This document shows positions 1 to 11,810 of a DNA stretch of 46,415 nucleotides, piece after piece. The stretch lies in NCBI GenBank assembly GCA_003427395.1, contig BFEA01000426.1, forward strand, positions 257,472-303,886, in the 5' to 3' direction. The stretch's first letter is position 1; each line of letters begins with the position of its first letter. Origin of the DNA: Chara braunii. Its lineage: Eukaryota > Streptophyta > Charophyceae > Charales > Characeae. The position numbers and the translations under genes were made by a program. Under the pieces are notes generated by a model. That model saw only the letters and a program-made list of their open reading frames with translations. It searched no databases and was not told where the DNA came from.

Positions 1-440
1 CTCATTGGGAATCATTATTATTTTGATTTATCAGCAGCGTTCGTCTACTTTGTCTTTCCGAGTGACGACTGATTATCACGACTGGGCACATTGCATAAGG
101 ACCTGTTCAAAAAAAAAGAATGAAAAAAAAGAGGGTGGGTGTGGGTTGGTGTTGAGGTCCCCTGCGGCTAAGTTCCACCAGCGGGGATTTAGACTTGGTT
201 TCGAGTACGCACCGGTTCCGGCCATCCAGTCTGAACATCTCACGGACGCACTGTGCCATGTTGAGAAGTAGTCGAAGGGAAGACAAACCCCGTGCTAGTA
301 GGAGTTAGCCCCTGGTCCTCCGCCAAGCAAACATCCTAAGCTTAACATGTAGGGAGTAGATGGATTGGAAAAGGGAAAGAAAAAAAAGGAAGCAAAAAAT
401 GTAGATAGCAGGTGGATTGCCATGCTCTTCTGGGCCTTTC
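1..440. other. Unassigned sequence
   Basis: Non-coding by eye. Short A-rich and T-rich runs are present, and the small open frames on either strand have no recognisable domain. Confidence 0.4.
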
Positions 441-885
441 CTTGAAAGAAGTAATCCTCGCTCCTGTTTTTTTTTCCCCTTTCCTTCTTTGGGGAGGGAG
501 AAAGACTAGCAGAGGCAAGCTGTGGCAAAACAGCCTGTTCAGGTAGGCAGCCAGGCGAGACAGAAAGCCACAAATTGGTATGTGCAGTGTAGAAACAATG
601 AATCACAAAAATTACCGAGTTTCATTACAATCTTACACTCCAAACAAGATGAGATATGACATACGATGCTTCCCTTGAAAGAAGTAATCCTCGCTCCTGT
701 TTTTTTCTTCTTTGGGGAGGGAGAAAGGCTAGCAGAGGCAAGCTGCAGCAAAACAGCCTGTTCAGGTAGGAAGCCAGGCGAGACAGAAAGCCACAAATTG
801 GTATGCGCAGTGTAGAAACAATGAATCACCAAAATTACCGAGTTTCATTACAATCGTACACTCCAAACAAGATGAGAGATGACAA
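441..885 (+). repeat. Two-copy tandem duplication, about 233-bp unit
   Basis: The block starting CTTGAAAGAAGTAATCCTCG at 441 recurs at 674, and both copies continue through the same text to GATGAGA-GATGAC. The copies differ by a shortened poly-T/C stretch and scattered substitutions. The short minus-strand open frames here are shadows of this repeat. Confidence 0.85.
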
Positions 886-1284
886 AAGATGACCCTTTTC
901 CTCTCCTCACGACATCACTTATTGAACTTTGTCCCACCAGCCTCCCCACTTGTCCCTGGTCAACACTTGGCAACATCGTGTCTCCCTATGTATGTGTTTC
1001 ATCCACCTGAGTAGTGGAGTCTTCAGGTGAGCAAACTCGAAAACAGCGCTTCAGTCGGAAGAGAATATATACCCACTTTCTCTTCTTTAGGACCGGTTAT
1101 GTACTACTGTGCAAGAAAACTGAGTGAGAGCGACAGGCAGAAAACCAACTTGCAATATCACATTGAAGACCAGATAGTCGTGTACCAAGCAGAAAGTAGA
1201 ATGCACCGAGATACAAGGCAAATAAGAGCAATGCAGTGGACTCAAATGTAAATGTCAGCCTCAACTCGCCACCTTCAACGATGT
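886..1284. other. Unassigned sequence
   Basis: A 74-codon open frame at 1027-1251 shows no motif, and nothing else is recognised. Confidence 0.4.
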
Positions 1285-1374
1285 ATCCAATGTTGCTCTT
1301 CTTGATCGGTGCTCAGCGTCCAGCCTACCTCTACTCAGAACCTATGCTAGTCTACAACTAACGACGATGCAACC
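1285..1374 (+). repeat. 90-bp dispersed direct repeat, copy 1
   Basis: It aligns without gaps to 3787-3876 at roughly 86% identity, and the differences are nearly all transitions. Both copies end in ACTAACGACGATGCAACC. It may be a remnant of an LTR or other repeat end; the parent element is not identified. Confidence 0.75.
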
Positions 1375-2229
1375 AGGAATCACTTCTAGCCAAAGACCAA
1401 TGTACATGAAGAAGTTGCCCATGCAGACTGCCGCATGCACATGTCTCTTCTCTCTGTCCTCTATCCTCGTCCCCCACAGTGTGCGTCTCCCGAACACCTG
1501 AAGACCGCCATCACCCCACCGTGCATCAGCGAGTACAGCCTGGCTATGGCTGACTTGCCCAGCTTCCCATGCAGCATTCCCCACAAGCAGCGCCCATGTG
1601 CGCTCTCCAGCTAGCGCCCCAACAGCCTGCCAGCGCCAAACCAGCAGCATGGCTGCCAGGGCATGGCACTTTCCTTTATGGAAAGTGATCGTGCGCCCTG
1701 GGGCCCAGTAGCTTCCAGTCGGGCCGAAGTGTCTGTGCCCAGGCCCAGTTTCAGATATCCGCCTGAGACCGAAACAGTTAGGCGCGCCCAACTGTGCGAC
1801 GTGGCGCTTGCCCCTTGCTGCGTCCTGACTGGCTGGAAGGCCTTGCTCCATGCCGCTGCCTGGAAGAGCTTGGGAGGCTCACGAGGTCGTGGGCACACAC
1901 ACAGCCGACCTGTAACCAACTGGCATCCAGTAACTGTCTGGCGGCCCCACGGCCTGGAAATGTCTGAAACAGGAGCCCATTGGAAAATGCAGGCCCACCT
2001 TTTCTCAGGGCGCGCAGGATGAAGGCACCACGGGGTTCTTAGGTGCTGCCGAGGGCTCAATCCCTCGCACTCCTCAGCTTCGAAAGTCCTCTGAGATGCT
2101 TTTACCGAACTGAAGCTTTCCCCTTCTGAGGTGCTGTTTGCATCAGCTCCTCTTTCGTGAACCAACGATCTTCCTTTGGGTCTGTATGATGCCTGAATCA
2201 TTTTTCTTTTTTTCTTTTTTCGAACCCTG
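1375..2229. other. Unassigned GC-rich sequence
   Basis: Overlapping frames of 119 to 196 codons are open on both strands, as expected from GC-rich composition. None shows a domain, repeat or signal peptide that I recognise. Confidence 0.4.
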
Positions 2230-3777
2230 CGCTGGGTGCTAAAGTGGGTGATATGAGCAGCCCCTGCCTGAATCAGACCCGATATTCCGTTGAAGGTTTT
2301 GACCGTCTTCCTCGGCCGGCTGGCTTTGGAACAGGCATATCTCGATGATCAACAATGCCGTCGATGCCCACGTAGCCATCCATTGTTCGGGCCAACATCG
2401 ATCTCCTTGAAGGAAATTGATCAGTCTCAGCAAAAGGTGCAAGCTTGGAGGCGTGAAATACAGGGTGAGTGTGGAGGTGACCAGGGATTCGAATGACGTA
2501 TGAGGGACCATCCGGATTGTTCCCACCTATGTCAAGGACTTCCCAATGCCAGTTTCCTGTCCTGACTCACTTGACTTAACCCAGACTGGTTATCCTACCT
2601 GAAATGTGGACTGTTGTTTGTGTTTGTTCTCAGGTGCCATCATAGCATCTTGAGCTTTCCTAATGTGCTCGACAGCCTGCTGCAACAACTTTTCATACCG
2701 GACACCAAATTCAATGGTGCCAGGGGTCACAGCTAGTCGGTTTTCGGGCAGAAGAAAGTCTAGTGTTGATCTAGGCTTCCAACCGAAATGAAGCTCCTTC
2801 GGAGACGCACCGGTGGTGGTATGAATCATGTTGTTGTACAGGCTGGCGATGAGAGGAAGTTTCTTATCCCGGTCCTCTTGGCTCGCGTTGATGTAGTGCC
2901 GAAGAAAGTGCTGCACCACGTGATTCATTTGCTCCTCCTGGCCATTGGCTTCAGGGTGATTCCCAGAAGTCGTTTGGAGTTGGCTGCCCATCTGTTCAGC
3001 CACTTTCTTCCACATATCACTACTGAAACAGACATCTCTAGCACTCACAATAGACTTGGGCAGTATTGATCAAGTGTTCGGTCTTTGCGGTCTCTCGCAT
3101 GGCGACCAACTTAGCGTGCTTCGTAAAACGGTCCACTATGACAAAGATATGTCCCTTGTCAATCTTGCTGGTCACGAGGGTATCCATGTAATCCATGGAC
3201 ACAGTCTGTCACGGACCAGCGGAAATAGGCAAGGGCTTTACTAATCCAAGCGGCGCTTGTGTCTTCGACTTGTCTCATTGACATAACTTGGCAAGTCTCC
3301 ACATAGCCCTTTGCGTCGTCAAGCATAGTGGACCAACAAAACCAGTGAACTAGGTTTGCGCTCGTCTTCTTACACTCGGAAGTGTCCGGACGGATCATGA
3401 CACTCTTCTTGAAATAAACTACGCAAAAACTCTCTAGATGACACACAATCTTTTATTCTGGGCCTTCTCAAGAAAAGAGCAACTCGTCCAGCACCACAAA
3501 CTTATTTGACGTTCCCATGTCTTTGGCCTCAAGCTTGCCGATGATGTCCATCATCACATGATCTCCCTTGTAGGCATCCACAATAGATCGAGCCGGATCG
3601 TCAAATAGACCGAACTTGGTGATCAACACACCCAGATAATCTGCCCTACGTGAACGTGCGTCCTCAACCTTGTTGTACTCCCCCTTCAAATACTCAAGCT
3701 TGAAGTCATACTGATCGATGACCTCAATCTATTGCTTGAGAGCATAAGAGAGAATAGGTTGCTTCTTAACATATTGC
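2230..3777 (-). pseudogene. Ty3/gypsy pol fragment, family A-like (RNase H tail, integrase, C-terminal part)
   Basis: Read on the minus strand, this follows the order of family A pol at 10,700-12,330. First comes the RNase H tail and linker (3777-3468, YNKVEDA). Next is the integrase zinc region with the YVETCQV block (about 3400-3260). The first catalytic Asp of the core lies in SMDYMD (about 3200). The second core half (3048-2590) keeps the catalytic Glu in HPEANGQ and the AASLYNN-type block. A frame-shifted C-terminal part follows, to about 2230. It is broken by several frameshifts, by a TAG where family A has Trp (near 3730), and by a deletion between the first two core motifs. The second catalytic Asp is replaced by Ala (SARD for SDRD). 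It is a dead 5'-truncated fragment with no LTR seen. Confidence 0.85.
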
Positions 3778-3786
3778 CAACAAAAA

Positions 3787-3876
3787 ATCCAATGTCGCTT
3801 TTCTTGATCGACGCTCAACGCCCAATCTACCTTTAGTCATAACCTATGCTAGCCTACAACTAACGACGATGCAACC
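3787..3876 (+). repeat. 90-bp dispersed direct repeat, copy 2
   Basis: Partner of 1285-1374. It lies just upstream (in minus-strand terms) of the family A pol fragment, so the pair may bracket an old insertion. Confidence 0.75.
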
Positions 3877-4204
3877 GGAAAACATTTGCATCTGCATAAA
3901 GTAAGACGATGTCAACATGCACAATAAGAGGGCACAAGAAAAAGTCTGGCGCAACAAGCAAAGGAGGCTCTGACACAAAAAACAAAGGAAGCAAGAGGCA
4001 TGGAAGTGGATGGAGATGCAAGGAAACAGGGAGAAGATAGTGAAGGACACCAAATGATCGGCGAGGAAGAGGAAGTGATAGTTGGGGGAAAAGAGAGAAT
4101 CCAAAGGGAAAGAGAAACAACCATAAAGCGAGTTGAAGTGGAAGATATCCTGGATGACAAAGACAAAAGTCATTTGGGAAAAGGAGGCATGACATAAGGC
4201 CTGT
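3877..4204. other. Unassigned purine-rich sequence
   Basis: Low-complexity frames on both strands (Lys/Glu-rich on plus, Leu/Phe/Ser-rich on minus). No domain recognised. Confidence 0.4.
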
Positions 4205-4900
4205 TTGAAGGAAAGCAAAGATTATGTCCAAAAGTCAAACAAGTTTAGAGGGGAACTAGAAATAAGATCATGGAACGTACTTGCCCTAGCAACCATATTA
4301 ACCATACCACCCAAGTGGCACAACTTCATTGTTGTGAGAGGATGGATGGACAACAAATTTGAAGATATCCTTTGCGTACAAGAAACACACCGAACCACTT
4401 AAACGAATGCCCACACACAAGCACACAATCTTAACATGAGATTAAAATGTCACTCTACACACCACCCTAAATAGAATCTCTCATGGCAAAGGAGGCGGAG
4501 ATGAAACAAAAGCACGTACAATAAATGAATTTCTTATAGAAAATAATTTGAGAGATCCATATAGAATGTGAAACTATTACATCTCAAAGCTTCATATAAA
4601 ATGTTAAGCCCATCAACTAAAAAAAAATAAATCTTTAAACCTCCTTCCTATAAAGGTTTCGATCACAACCAAATGGACTGAAGTTAACCTTCACCTTAAA
4701 CAACTAAACAACTCTCTAATCAAGTTAGAGAATTTTAAAAGTGGAGGAAAACAAGTATGGGAAGCTCACGTACAAGATCTAGACATCATAAGAACAACAT
4801 CCGTACGCAATGTTAAAAGTTAGTAAGTAGCTAAGCAAAGCATCAATAATAGAAGCAAGTAGAAGGAAGGCAAGACAAAACCTGTTGGAAAAATTAGTGC
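4205..4900 (+). pseudogene. Decayed LINE remnant (endonuclease N-terminus and following linker)
   Basis: The frame at 4205-4402 reads IRSWNVLALA and then EDILCVQETH. This is the start-to-second-motif layout of the apurinic-type endonuclease of non-LTR retrotransposons (usual forms WNVRGL and CLQETH). Further down, broken by many stops, are pieces resembling the endonuclease-to-RT linker (FLIENNLRDPYR, QVWEAHVQDL). No reverse transcriptase motif follows before the family A element begins at 5050. The call rests on two short motifs and their spacing, so it is tentative. No poly(A) or target duplication was found. Confidence 0.4.
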
Positions 4901-5049
4901 AAATAGCAAAATTTAACCTCCTAGGCAACTTGGGCTTCGCTGTGTATAAACCCTACTAGTAGCAGCGAAGGATGAACCACGACGATCAACAGAATGCAAC
5001 AGACAAGGACTAGCCATGAGAGCAAGAGTAAAGGATTGGGAAAGCTATG

Positions 5050-5470
5050 TGCGAGGCACAAGGCCTCAATAAGCCCCACTGGGCCCTGTTATCAGCAAGG
5101 TTGGCCGCCCTAAGTGAAGGCAGGCCCGACCGAGGCCTATTTTGGACTACTACGCAACTGGGGAAAATTCAGGCAGTTGCGCAGCGCCAGTTGGTTGGAA
5201 GCGTCCAGGCCCATGTTGCCTTTCATCATATGTAACTGAGGCAGGCCTTGGGCCGGATACACAATATAGACCGAACAAAGGTTGAGGGCAGTTGGGCGCT
5301 AGTAACCACCACAGGCCTTGGGCCTGTTTTCTTGGACTGAGGGCAGTTGGGCACTAGTAACCACCACAGGCCCTGCGCCCTGAAGCTTCTGGTAGGCCCC
5401 ACGACTATCTGGTCTCATGTGTATGATGCTGTTTGATTTTTGAAGTTCGCTATCGCTCATTTTCCTTGCA
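5050..5470 (+). repeat. 5' LTR of family A (shortened)
   Basis: Starts TGCGAGGCACAAGGCC and ends CTTGCA. It matches the 3' LTR over its first ~290 bp and last ~70 bp. It lacks the 527 bp found at 12724-13250 of the 3' LTR. It also carries a second copy of the block GAGGGCAGTTGGGC...CACAGGCC (near 5282 and 5340). Confidence 0.9.
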
Positions 5471-5473
5471 ATT

Positions 5474-5485
5474 TGGTATCGGAGT
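5474..5485 (+). other. Primer binding site, tRNA-Met-like
   Basis: TGGTATCGGAGT lies 3 bp after the LTR. The usual plant initiator tRNA-Met site is TGGTATCAGAGC, so there are two differences. Family B has the same A-to-G change. Confidence 0.8.
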
Positions 5486-6700
5486 TGTGGTATGGTGCGC
5501 TCATCTGGCGCTTGTCTTCTGCCTATGCGGTACATGCATGCGGTCTGCTAAGCGAGCGGTTGTAGGGAGTGTGTAGTGAGGAGGGCGAAGGCAAGCAGGC
5601 AACCCAGGTGGAGAGGGGATCGCCAAGAAGGCTATGTGGTGAATGATTGGGTATTCACACTGTGATGAGAACTATCCGATGTGTGACTGATGCTGAGGTG
5701 GAACGACGGTGCAATGTTGGTTGTGTCGAAGCAGTGATTGGTCATCACAATCAACATCGGGTCATCTGGTGATAATATTTGTGGTTGGGGGCAGCTATTG
5801 TGAGGTACGTTGCACCTAACCTTATCTACCCTCTTCGACACTTCTTACCGTGAGGATGTGTGTTCTGTCTTGAGAGTCCTCTCATGTGAGGAGTTGTGTG
5901 CACTCAACCTTGAGAGTCGCCAGTCTTCACGTGGAGCATCTGGAAGGAGAGGGCAGTGCTATTTGAAGGGCCCTGGATGAAGCGTTGGGTCACGGTCATC
6001 ATGCCAACCCACCGGGAGTAGAGCACGCATGCTTCGCTGCTTTGTCCTTCGTCTGCTCGTTGTGCTATAGAGGTTCTGAGGGGCAGGCTCGGCCTACGGG
6101 AAAGACGAGTACCGGGCGTCTATAAATAAACACCGGCGGGGACCTTCCATTGGCTGTGATCGTCATCCAGTTTGCGACGTTAAATAATTCTTGAGGCCTT
6201 CGGGGGCCGTCCATAAAAACGCCTCCTGATCAGCCAATCGGTCGGTGTAAGGCTCGCTGCATGCGGGGATAAATACGGTGCAGGGCTGGCCAACTCAACA
6301 TGACTCGGGGCACATGGGTGGGCCGTGTGCACACCTTTAGACACACACGCTGTTCCGGATTGCTTAGGGACGTTGACGACAAGAGACATTCAGGAAGAAC
6401 TGAGGGAGGGGTAGATTCCAGGTGACAAGTCAGGGTAAGATTCCATTCTGCAAACAGACCCAACAAATGATTCTATTTTTATTTTGATTAGTTAGATATA
6501 TAGCTATTAACATCTGACAGACAACATAGTTAGAACTGTTCTCTGTTCATTGTGCTTTCTGTTTGCGAACTAGTCAAAGTCAAAGTAGTTTCGTTTGCAG
6601 GAATCTGAACTTACCTGTTGGACCCAAATGTGTAATCTCTGACATAGCCACTGATTATTTTTGAATCGTTTTGTACATCATGCTGCAGTAGGCATCGAGA
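5486..6700 (+). other. Untranslated leader of family A
   Basis: No conserved coding content. A TATA-like motif (CTATAAATAAAC) occurs at about 6119, which would be an odd place for a promoter unless a transcript starts inside the leader. Small open frames here show no motif. Confidence 0.6.
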
Positions 6701-8707
6701 GTGTCCTATTGCAGACAGTGTACAATGTTGTGGCCTATGAGCGACAGGGAGGAAACTAGAGAGGACGACCGGATCCTGCGATCAGCGAGACGCCCAATAG
6801 CCCACTTGGCATTAGGACCAAAGGGCGACAAACACCTGTTCCGCCAGCAGAGAGAGAGGCAGCAGCAGCAGCGGAGGGCTAGGGCCGCAGAGGCAAGCAG
6901 GGCATTCGCGAGCAAGGCCGCTACCTCAGCAGCCATGGAATCTGCCGTGCAGCAGAGCTCTCAAGCTAGTAGTTCCGGTTCTGTAGGGTCAACAGTCGCA
7001 CAGACCATGAGTCAGTCCACTGGCGTAATAGCAAGCCAACCGATAGTTTTGACCCTTGAGGGTCGCCATAAAGCGAGCAGCTATTCGCGAGGCACAACTA
7101 CAACAGGCGTTAGGAGAGATTAAGGCAAAGAAAAAGAAGATGATTAGAAGAAGAGCCAGGGTACAACGGAGACAAGCGGACATCAGTGAGTTAGAGGGCA
7201 TGGATCTGATCCACATGGATGCAGATGTGAGAACACTGCGGACAGTTCTGCTAGGTGTAGTAGAAATGAAGGACCATCACACGACCCTCCTTCAGGACAT
7301 CCAGCAGAGTCTGGGTGTTCTGGTCGGGCGAGCGCGGACAGGTCCATTGTCGTCCGGGCCCGGTGCCTGGCCCATTCTACATCCTCCTCCTTTCGTCCTA
7401 TCGGTGACTGGAGTATCCCCATACGTTTCTCCAGCATCAGTCCAAGCCGTTTCCCTAGGAATGTCGTTAACAGGAGGGTTCTCAGCAGGTCCTAGTGTAC
7501 AGGTTCCTGTACAGACAGTGTACTCCCAACCTCCGTCGCAGGTTGTCGTAACAGGGCAGCCTGCTGTCTCGCAACCTGTACAGCCGCAGGGTACACAACC
7601 CCAACAACAGCTAGTGCAGCAGACTGGTCCCCAATGTCCACAGCCTGGGGTGGGACAGGTGCCGGGACAAACCACGTGGGTACCAAAGACGGCCATCGCT
7701 TCTCCCAAACCTTTCTCAGGGGACAAAAGAAGCGAAGACCTTGACACTTGGTTGAGGTCAGTGCCGGTCTATGTCAAGTGTGAACTGACCTTGCCGCACG
7801 AGGAAGTGCTTGTGGCTGCCTCCTATTTAGAGGGGAGTGTCGCAAGATGGTTGAGTGGTTTAGTGCAGTTACAGGGATACTGTCATGGCTTCCGCGCTTG
7901 GGCAGTCAACTAGAAACTGTTTGACTTCCTCAAGGTGGTGGAAGACAGGTGGCATGATCCTCAGGAGGCTCAAAAAGCCACTGCCGCAATCCTGACTCTG
8001 AACCATAGACAATTCAAGTCAGTAAGAGAGGCCACAAACGCGGCAGAGCATTTGATCTGTGTCCCTGGAGTGCGCTATGACCCCCAGGTATTACTCACCT
8101 CCTACCTGAGATGTTTTCCTATGCCTCTCAGGAATCAGTTGGCAGGTGAGGCCAACATCAACATGCACAACTTCCCCTCGTTCAGCAAGAAGGCCCTAGA
8201 CCTAGAAGCAAAGATAGGCATGGACAAACACCCATGACGGATGGTAGGAAAAAGTCACTGCCTCCCAACTGGAAGGCCAAAGGTCGTATTATGTTTGTCG
8301 ATAACGATGGTTCAACCATCGAATTAGATGACAACTTCCAGGAGGGAGTAGGTACAAAGGCGGGCAGCGTAGAGGCTTCAGGGGGTGGAGTAGTCGCTGC
8401 CTCAGTACGAAAAGGTAAGGCGACCGGTAGACACCGTGGAGGCTCCCGGTCTAGGAGTCAAGTTGACCCCAACGCTCCTCCATGGGAGAAAGCGGGTCTA
8501 ACAGAGGACGTGTGGAGAGACTAGTACACCCGACAGACCTGTATTCGCTGTGGTCAATATGGCCACAACCAATTCAAGTGCCGCAGTAAGAAGGTGACCG
8601 AAAAGATCCTGCCTACAATGGGGCAGGCATTGGGATCCTCCGCTCTCGTAGGTAGCAACGTGGCCAGCAGTTCTGGCACTGCTCCAGAAAACGCGTCGGG
8701 CCAGTAG
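6701..8707 (+). pseudogene. gag: gag of family A (coiled coil, capsid, zinc knuckle), broken
   Basis: Gag forms the particle and packages the RNA. The N-terminal part (6701-7123) is Gln/Arg/Ala-rich with a run of glutamines. A frame change near 7060-7120 leads into a charged, coiled-coil-like segment (AIREAQLQQALGEIKAKKKK), then a Pro/Gln-rich linker. The capsid part follows (PKPFSGDKRSEDLDTWLRSV and AASYLEGSVARWL), typical of retrotransposon gag. A TAG at 7911-7913 interrupts the capsid, which resumes in the same frame at KLFDFLKVVEDRW. A frameshift near 8230 and a TAG at 8522-8524 precede a CCHC knuckle, C-x2-C-x4-H-x4-C, at 8540-8581. The stop at 8705-8707 may be the natural gag end. Confidence 0.88.
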
Positions 8708-8736
8708 GAATAGTAGTTGTTCCTGTTAGGGTCGAG

Positions 8737-9067
8737 GTGGTGGACACACCCTCACCATCTCGAGAGATGGCCCAAGCTACTGACTCCGTTGTCGGCCCGC
8801 AAACACATTCAGACCCATCGAGCCTCTGCTCGATGAATGTGTTCGATTCCTTAGAGGAGCTAGAGGAGGAGTGGTCTAAATCAGACCCGCTAGCTTCTTG
8901 GACGGCATTGGCTAAAGCCCCTAAGAGAGATGTTCGTCGGCGAGGTAGTCATCGGCGGCCGCAAGGCCGGGGCCTATTATGACACTTGCTCGACGCGAAA
9001 TTTCATTGGTTGCGTGTGTGTTGAAAGGCTGCGCTTACAGGGGCAAGTGTAGCGCCTGAGTCGACCT
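8737..9067 (+). pseudogene. gag-pol linker and protease of family A, broken
   Basis: An acidic linker (8737 to about 8930) runs into the retropepsin-like protease after a frameshift near 8930-8945. The motif there is GAYYDTCSTRNFI (about 8970-9008). The usual active site is D-T/S-G; here Cys replaces Gly, which could be a family feature or decay. A TAG at 9049-9051 follows in the protease frame. The protease would mature the polyprotein. The remaining protease (DLPMDILLGMYY) continues in the next entry. Confidence 0.65.
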
Positions 9068-10066
9068 GTGGAGTCGACCTGTGCCAACAAACAGCGCATG
9101 GTAGTCAATGACTACCTTAAAAACATCGAGTGTCTTTTCCCGTATGCGGGAGGGGAACTAAGACATCGTGTCTCGTTCCTAGTCAGCAATGACCTCCCAA
9201 TGGACATCCTGTTGGGTATGTATTACCGTTCGATTGCACAGCCCCAGTTTGACTGGGACCGAAAAGTGGTTAAACACACTTTGCCAGGTGGGGGGACTGC
9301 CAGATTACGTAAGTTTAAGGTTAGTAGTCTGATCGAGTCCTACGGATGCATGTGTGCGGCCATGTTTTACAATTATTATAAGCAAAATCTGGAGGAGGGC
9401 ATGTACCTAGTTTACGTCTCTGCAGCAGGCGAGCCGGTGAAAATGCCGCCGGAGATAGAGGGAGTAGTTGCTAAATACCCTGATCTATTTGAAGAGCCGA
9501 AAGGGGTTGTTGAGAGGGAGGTCATCCACGCGATGGAGATTATCCCAGGATCTAGTATTCCAAAGGGTAGGATCTATCGAATGTCTCCAGGCGAGCTTGA
9601 TGAGCTCCGCCGACAACTCAAGGAAATCGTAGAGAAGGGTTGGATCCGGCCGAGTGTCTCCCCTTATGGATCTCCAGTCCTATTTGTACCAAAGAAGGGG
9701 GGAACTTTGAGGATGTGCACTGACTATAGGGGCCTCAATGCCATCACTGTAAAAAAACGAGAGCCCCTATCGCGCATCGATGACTTGTTAGATAGAGTGC
9801 AAGGGTGTCGGTACTTCAATAAGATAGATCTGAAGTCCGGGTACCATCAGATTGCAATACGGCCCGAGGATCAACACAAAACCGCTTTTCAGACTAGGTA
9901 TGGTCTGTACGAGTTTGTGGTGATGCCTTTCAATCTTTTGAACGCTCCTGGCACCTTTCAGCACGCTATGAATCGGATCTTTCATGCTTGGATAAGTTTG
10001 TCCTCGTGTACCTCAATGACATACTTATTTTTAGTAGGACTGTCGAGGAGCATGTTGCCCACTTAG
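9068..10066 (+). pseudogene. pol: Protease C-terminus and reverse transcriptase fingers/palm of family A
   Basis: The frame continues the protease (DLPMDILLGMYYRS) and then enters reverse transcriptase at VEREVIHAMEI. Recognisable RT blocks are [51 protein letters not shown] and a degenerate MPFNLLNAPGTFQ (usually MPFGLTNAPATFQ). RT copies the element RNA into DNA. The frame breaks near 9985, after FHAW, and the palm continues in the next frame. No natural start is needed here because pol is made as part of the polyprotein. Confidence 0.92.
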
Positions 10067-10830
10067 ACAAAGTCCTCAGTGTCCTTCGGCAACGCAAGTT
10101 CAAGGTCAACGGGGAGAAATGCGAGTTTGGTCGCACCCAAATCTTGTACTTGGGTCATGAGATTTCCGCGGAGGGTTTGAAGCCCGATGACGCGAAGGTG
10201 GCCAGCATTCGTGACTAGCCGCGTCCTCAGTCTGTGACTGAGATGAGGTCCTTCTTACGGATGACCGGCTACTATCGTAATTTTGTGAAGAACTATAGTA
10301 TAATTGTCGCCCCTTTGACGGATTTGACACGCCTTGACACCCCATGGGAGTGGACAGATAAGTGTGAGGCTGCTTTCAGACATCAGAAGCGTGCGCTGAC
10401 GCACCATGAGGTCTTGAAACTTCCTGATCCTGACAAGCCGTTCATAGTAACCACGGATGCTCGCCAATATGGCATAGGCGTCGTGCTCGCGCAGCAGGAG
10501 GGGCCAAAGTTGAGGCCTGTGGAGTACATGTCCAAAAAGATGCCCTCTCAGAAGTTGGCTAAGTCCACCTATGAGAAGGAGCTCTACGCGATTTACAAGG
10601 CGCTGACCCATTGGAGACATTACCTCGTTGGGAGGTTCTTCATCGTCAGGACTGATCATCAGACCCTGAAGTGGATGAGAACCCAGCAAGTGCTCTCCGA
10701 TGCCTTGAAGCGCTGGATCGAAGTCATTGAACAATACGACTTCGAACCCCAGTATCTAAAAGGGGGGTACAATAAAGTTGTTGATGCCTTATCTTGTAGG
10801 CCTGATTTCTCTGGTGCGCTGATCACTTAG
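9988..10830 (+). pseudogene. pol: RT palm end, thumb and RNase H of family A
   Basis: The RT active-site box at 10009-10020 reads YLND, not YLDD, so one of the two metal-binding aspartates is lost. The connection (EKCEFGRTQILYLGHEIS) is followed by TAG at 10216-10218 where relatives have Trp (SIRD-W-P). RNase H follows with its acidic residues in FIVTTDARQYGIG, STYEKELYAIYKAL, RTDHQTLKWM and VVDALSCRPD. A TAG at 10828-10830 separates it from the integrase part, in the same frame. RNase H removes RNA from the hybrid during reverse transcription. Confidence 0.92.
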
Positions 10831-10860
10831 TTCGGACTTGCGGATGATGTCACTCGCTCT

Positions 10861-11790
10861 TTGGTGGAAGCTTATCGCGAGGACCAGTTTATGTCCGAGA
10901 TCATACGCAGACTCGAGGCGAAGGGCAAGGTGACTTCTGCCGAGTTTGAGCTGGTCAACGGCCTGCTGTTCCTTGAGAAGGCAGGGAATAAACGTCTGTG
11001 TGTGCCAAATAGAGAGTCTTTGCGTAGTTTATTTTTAGGCGAGTGTCATGATGCCACCGGACATTTTGGCTATAAAAAGACTGCAGCCAATCTGCTGCAG
11101 AGGTTCTAGTGGCCCACGATGATGAAAGATGCCAAGCTGTACGTGGAGACTTGTCAGGTCTGTCAAAGGGACAAGCCACGCACACAGGCTCCTCTTGGGC
11201 CACTAAAGCCCCTTCCGATTCCGGAAAGGCCTGGTGAGAGTTTGTCCATGGATTTCATGGATACGCTGGTCACCAGCAAGAGTGGAATGCGTTATGTCTA
11301 TGTCATTGTGGATAGGTTTAGTAAATACGCTAGATTAGTCGCAATGCCTGCAACAGCTAAGCCCAAGTATGTGATTAAGCTGTTCAAAGAGAACTGGGTC
11401 AGAGATTTTGGACTGCCAAAATCTATAGTGAGTGACCGTGATGTGCGATTTACTAGTGAACTGTGGAAAGCCGCAGCTGCAGAACAAGGAACGCAGCTAC
11501 AGATGACATCAGGGATTCATCCAGAGGCGAATGGGCAAGCAGAGCAGTTGAACCGCACTGTACAACACTTGCTGAGACACTACATCAAGCCAAACCAGGT
11601 GGACTGGGATGAGAAACTTGCTCTCATCGCCAGCCTGTACAATAACGCTGTGCACAACGCAACGGGAGTGAGCCTGAACAGCCTGCTACTAACATTCAAG
11701 CCTAGACTGCCCTTGGATTTCCTACTACCAGAGAACCAGCCTTCTGTTGCACCAGGAACCTTAAGTTCGCTTATCAATATGAGCATCTGA
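10861..11790 (+). pseudogene. pol: Integrase of family A, broken by one amber codon
   Basis: This has an N-terminal zinc domain of H-H-C-C type (ECHDATGHFGYKKTAANL then YVETCQVCQRDK). It is interrupted by TAG at 11107-11109 inside the conserved F-Y-W-P block. The catalytic core keeps D (SMDFMDTL), D (SIVSDRDVRF) and E (HPEANGQAEQLNRT). It then runs through ASLYNNAVHNATGVS to a frameshift at about 11,780 (stop TGA 11788-11790). Integrase inserts the DNA copy. Apart from the amber codon the catalytic residues are intact, unlike the RT. Confidence 0.93.
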
Positions 11791-11810
11791 TGTAGCAGGC
11801 TGTTGAACAG

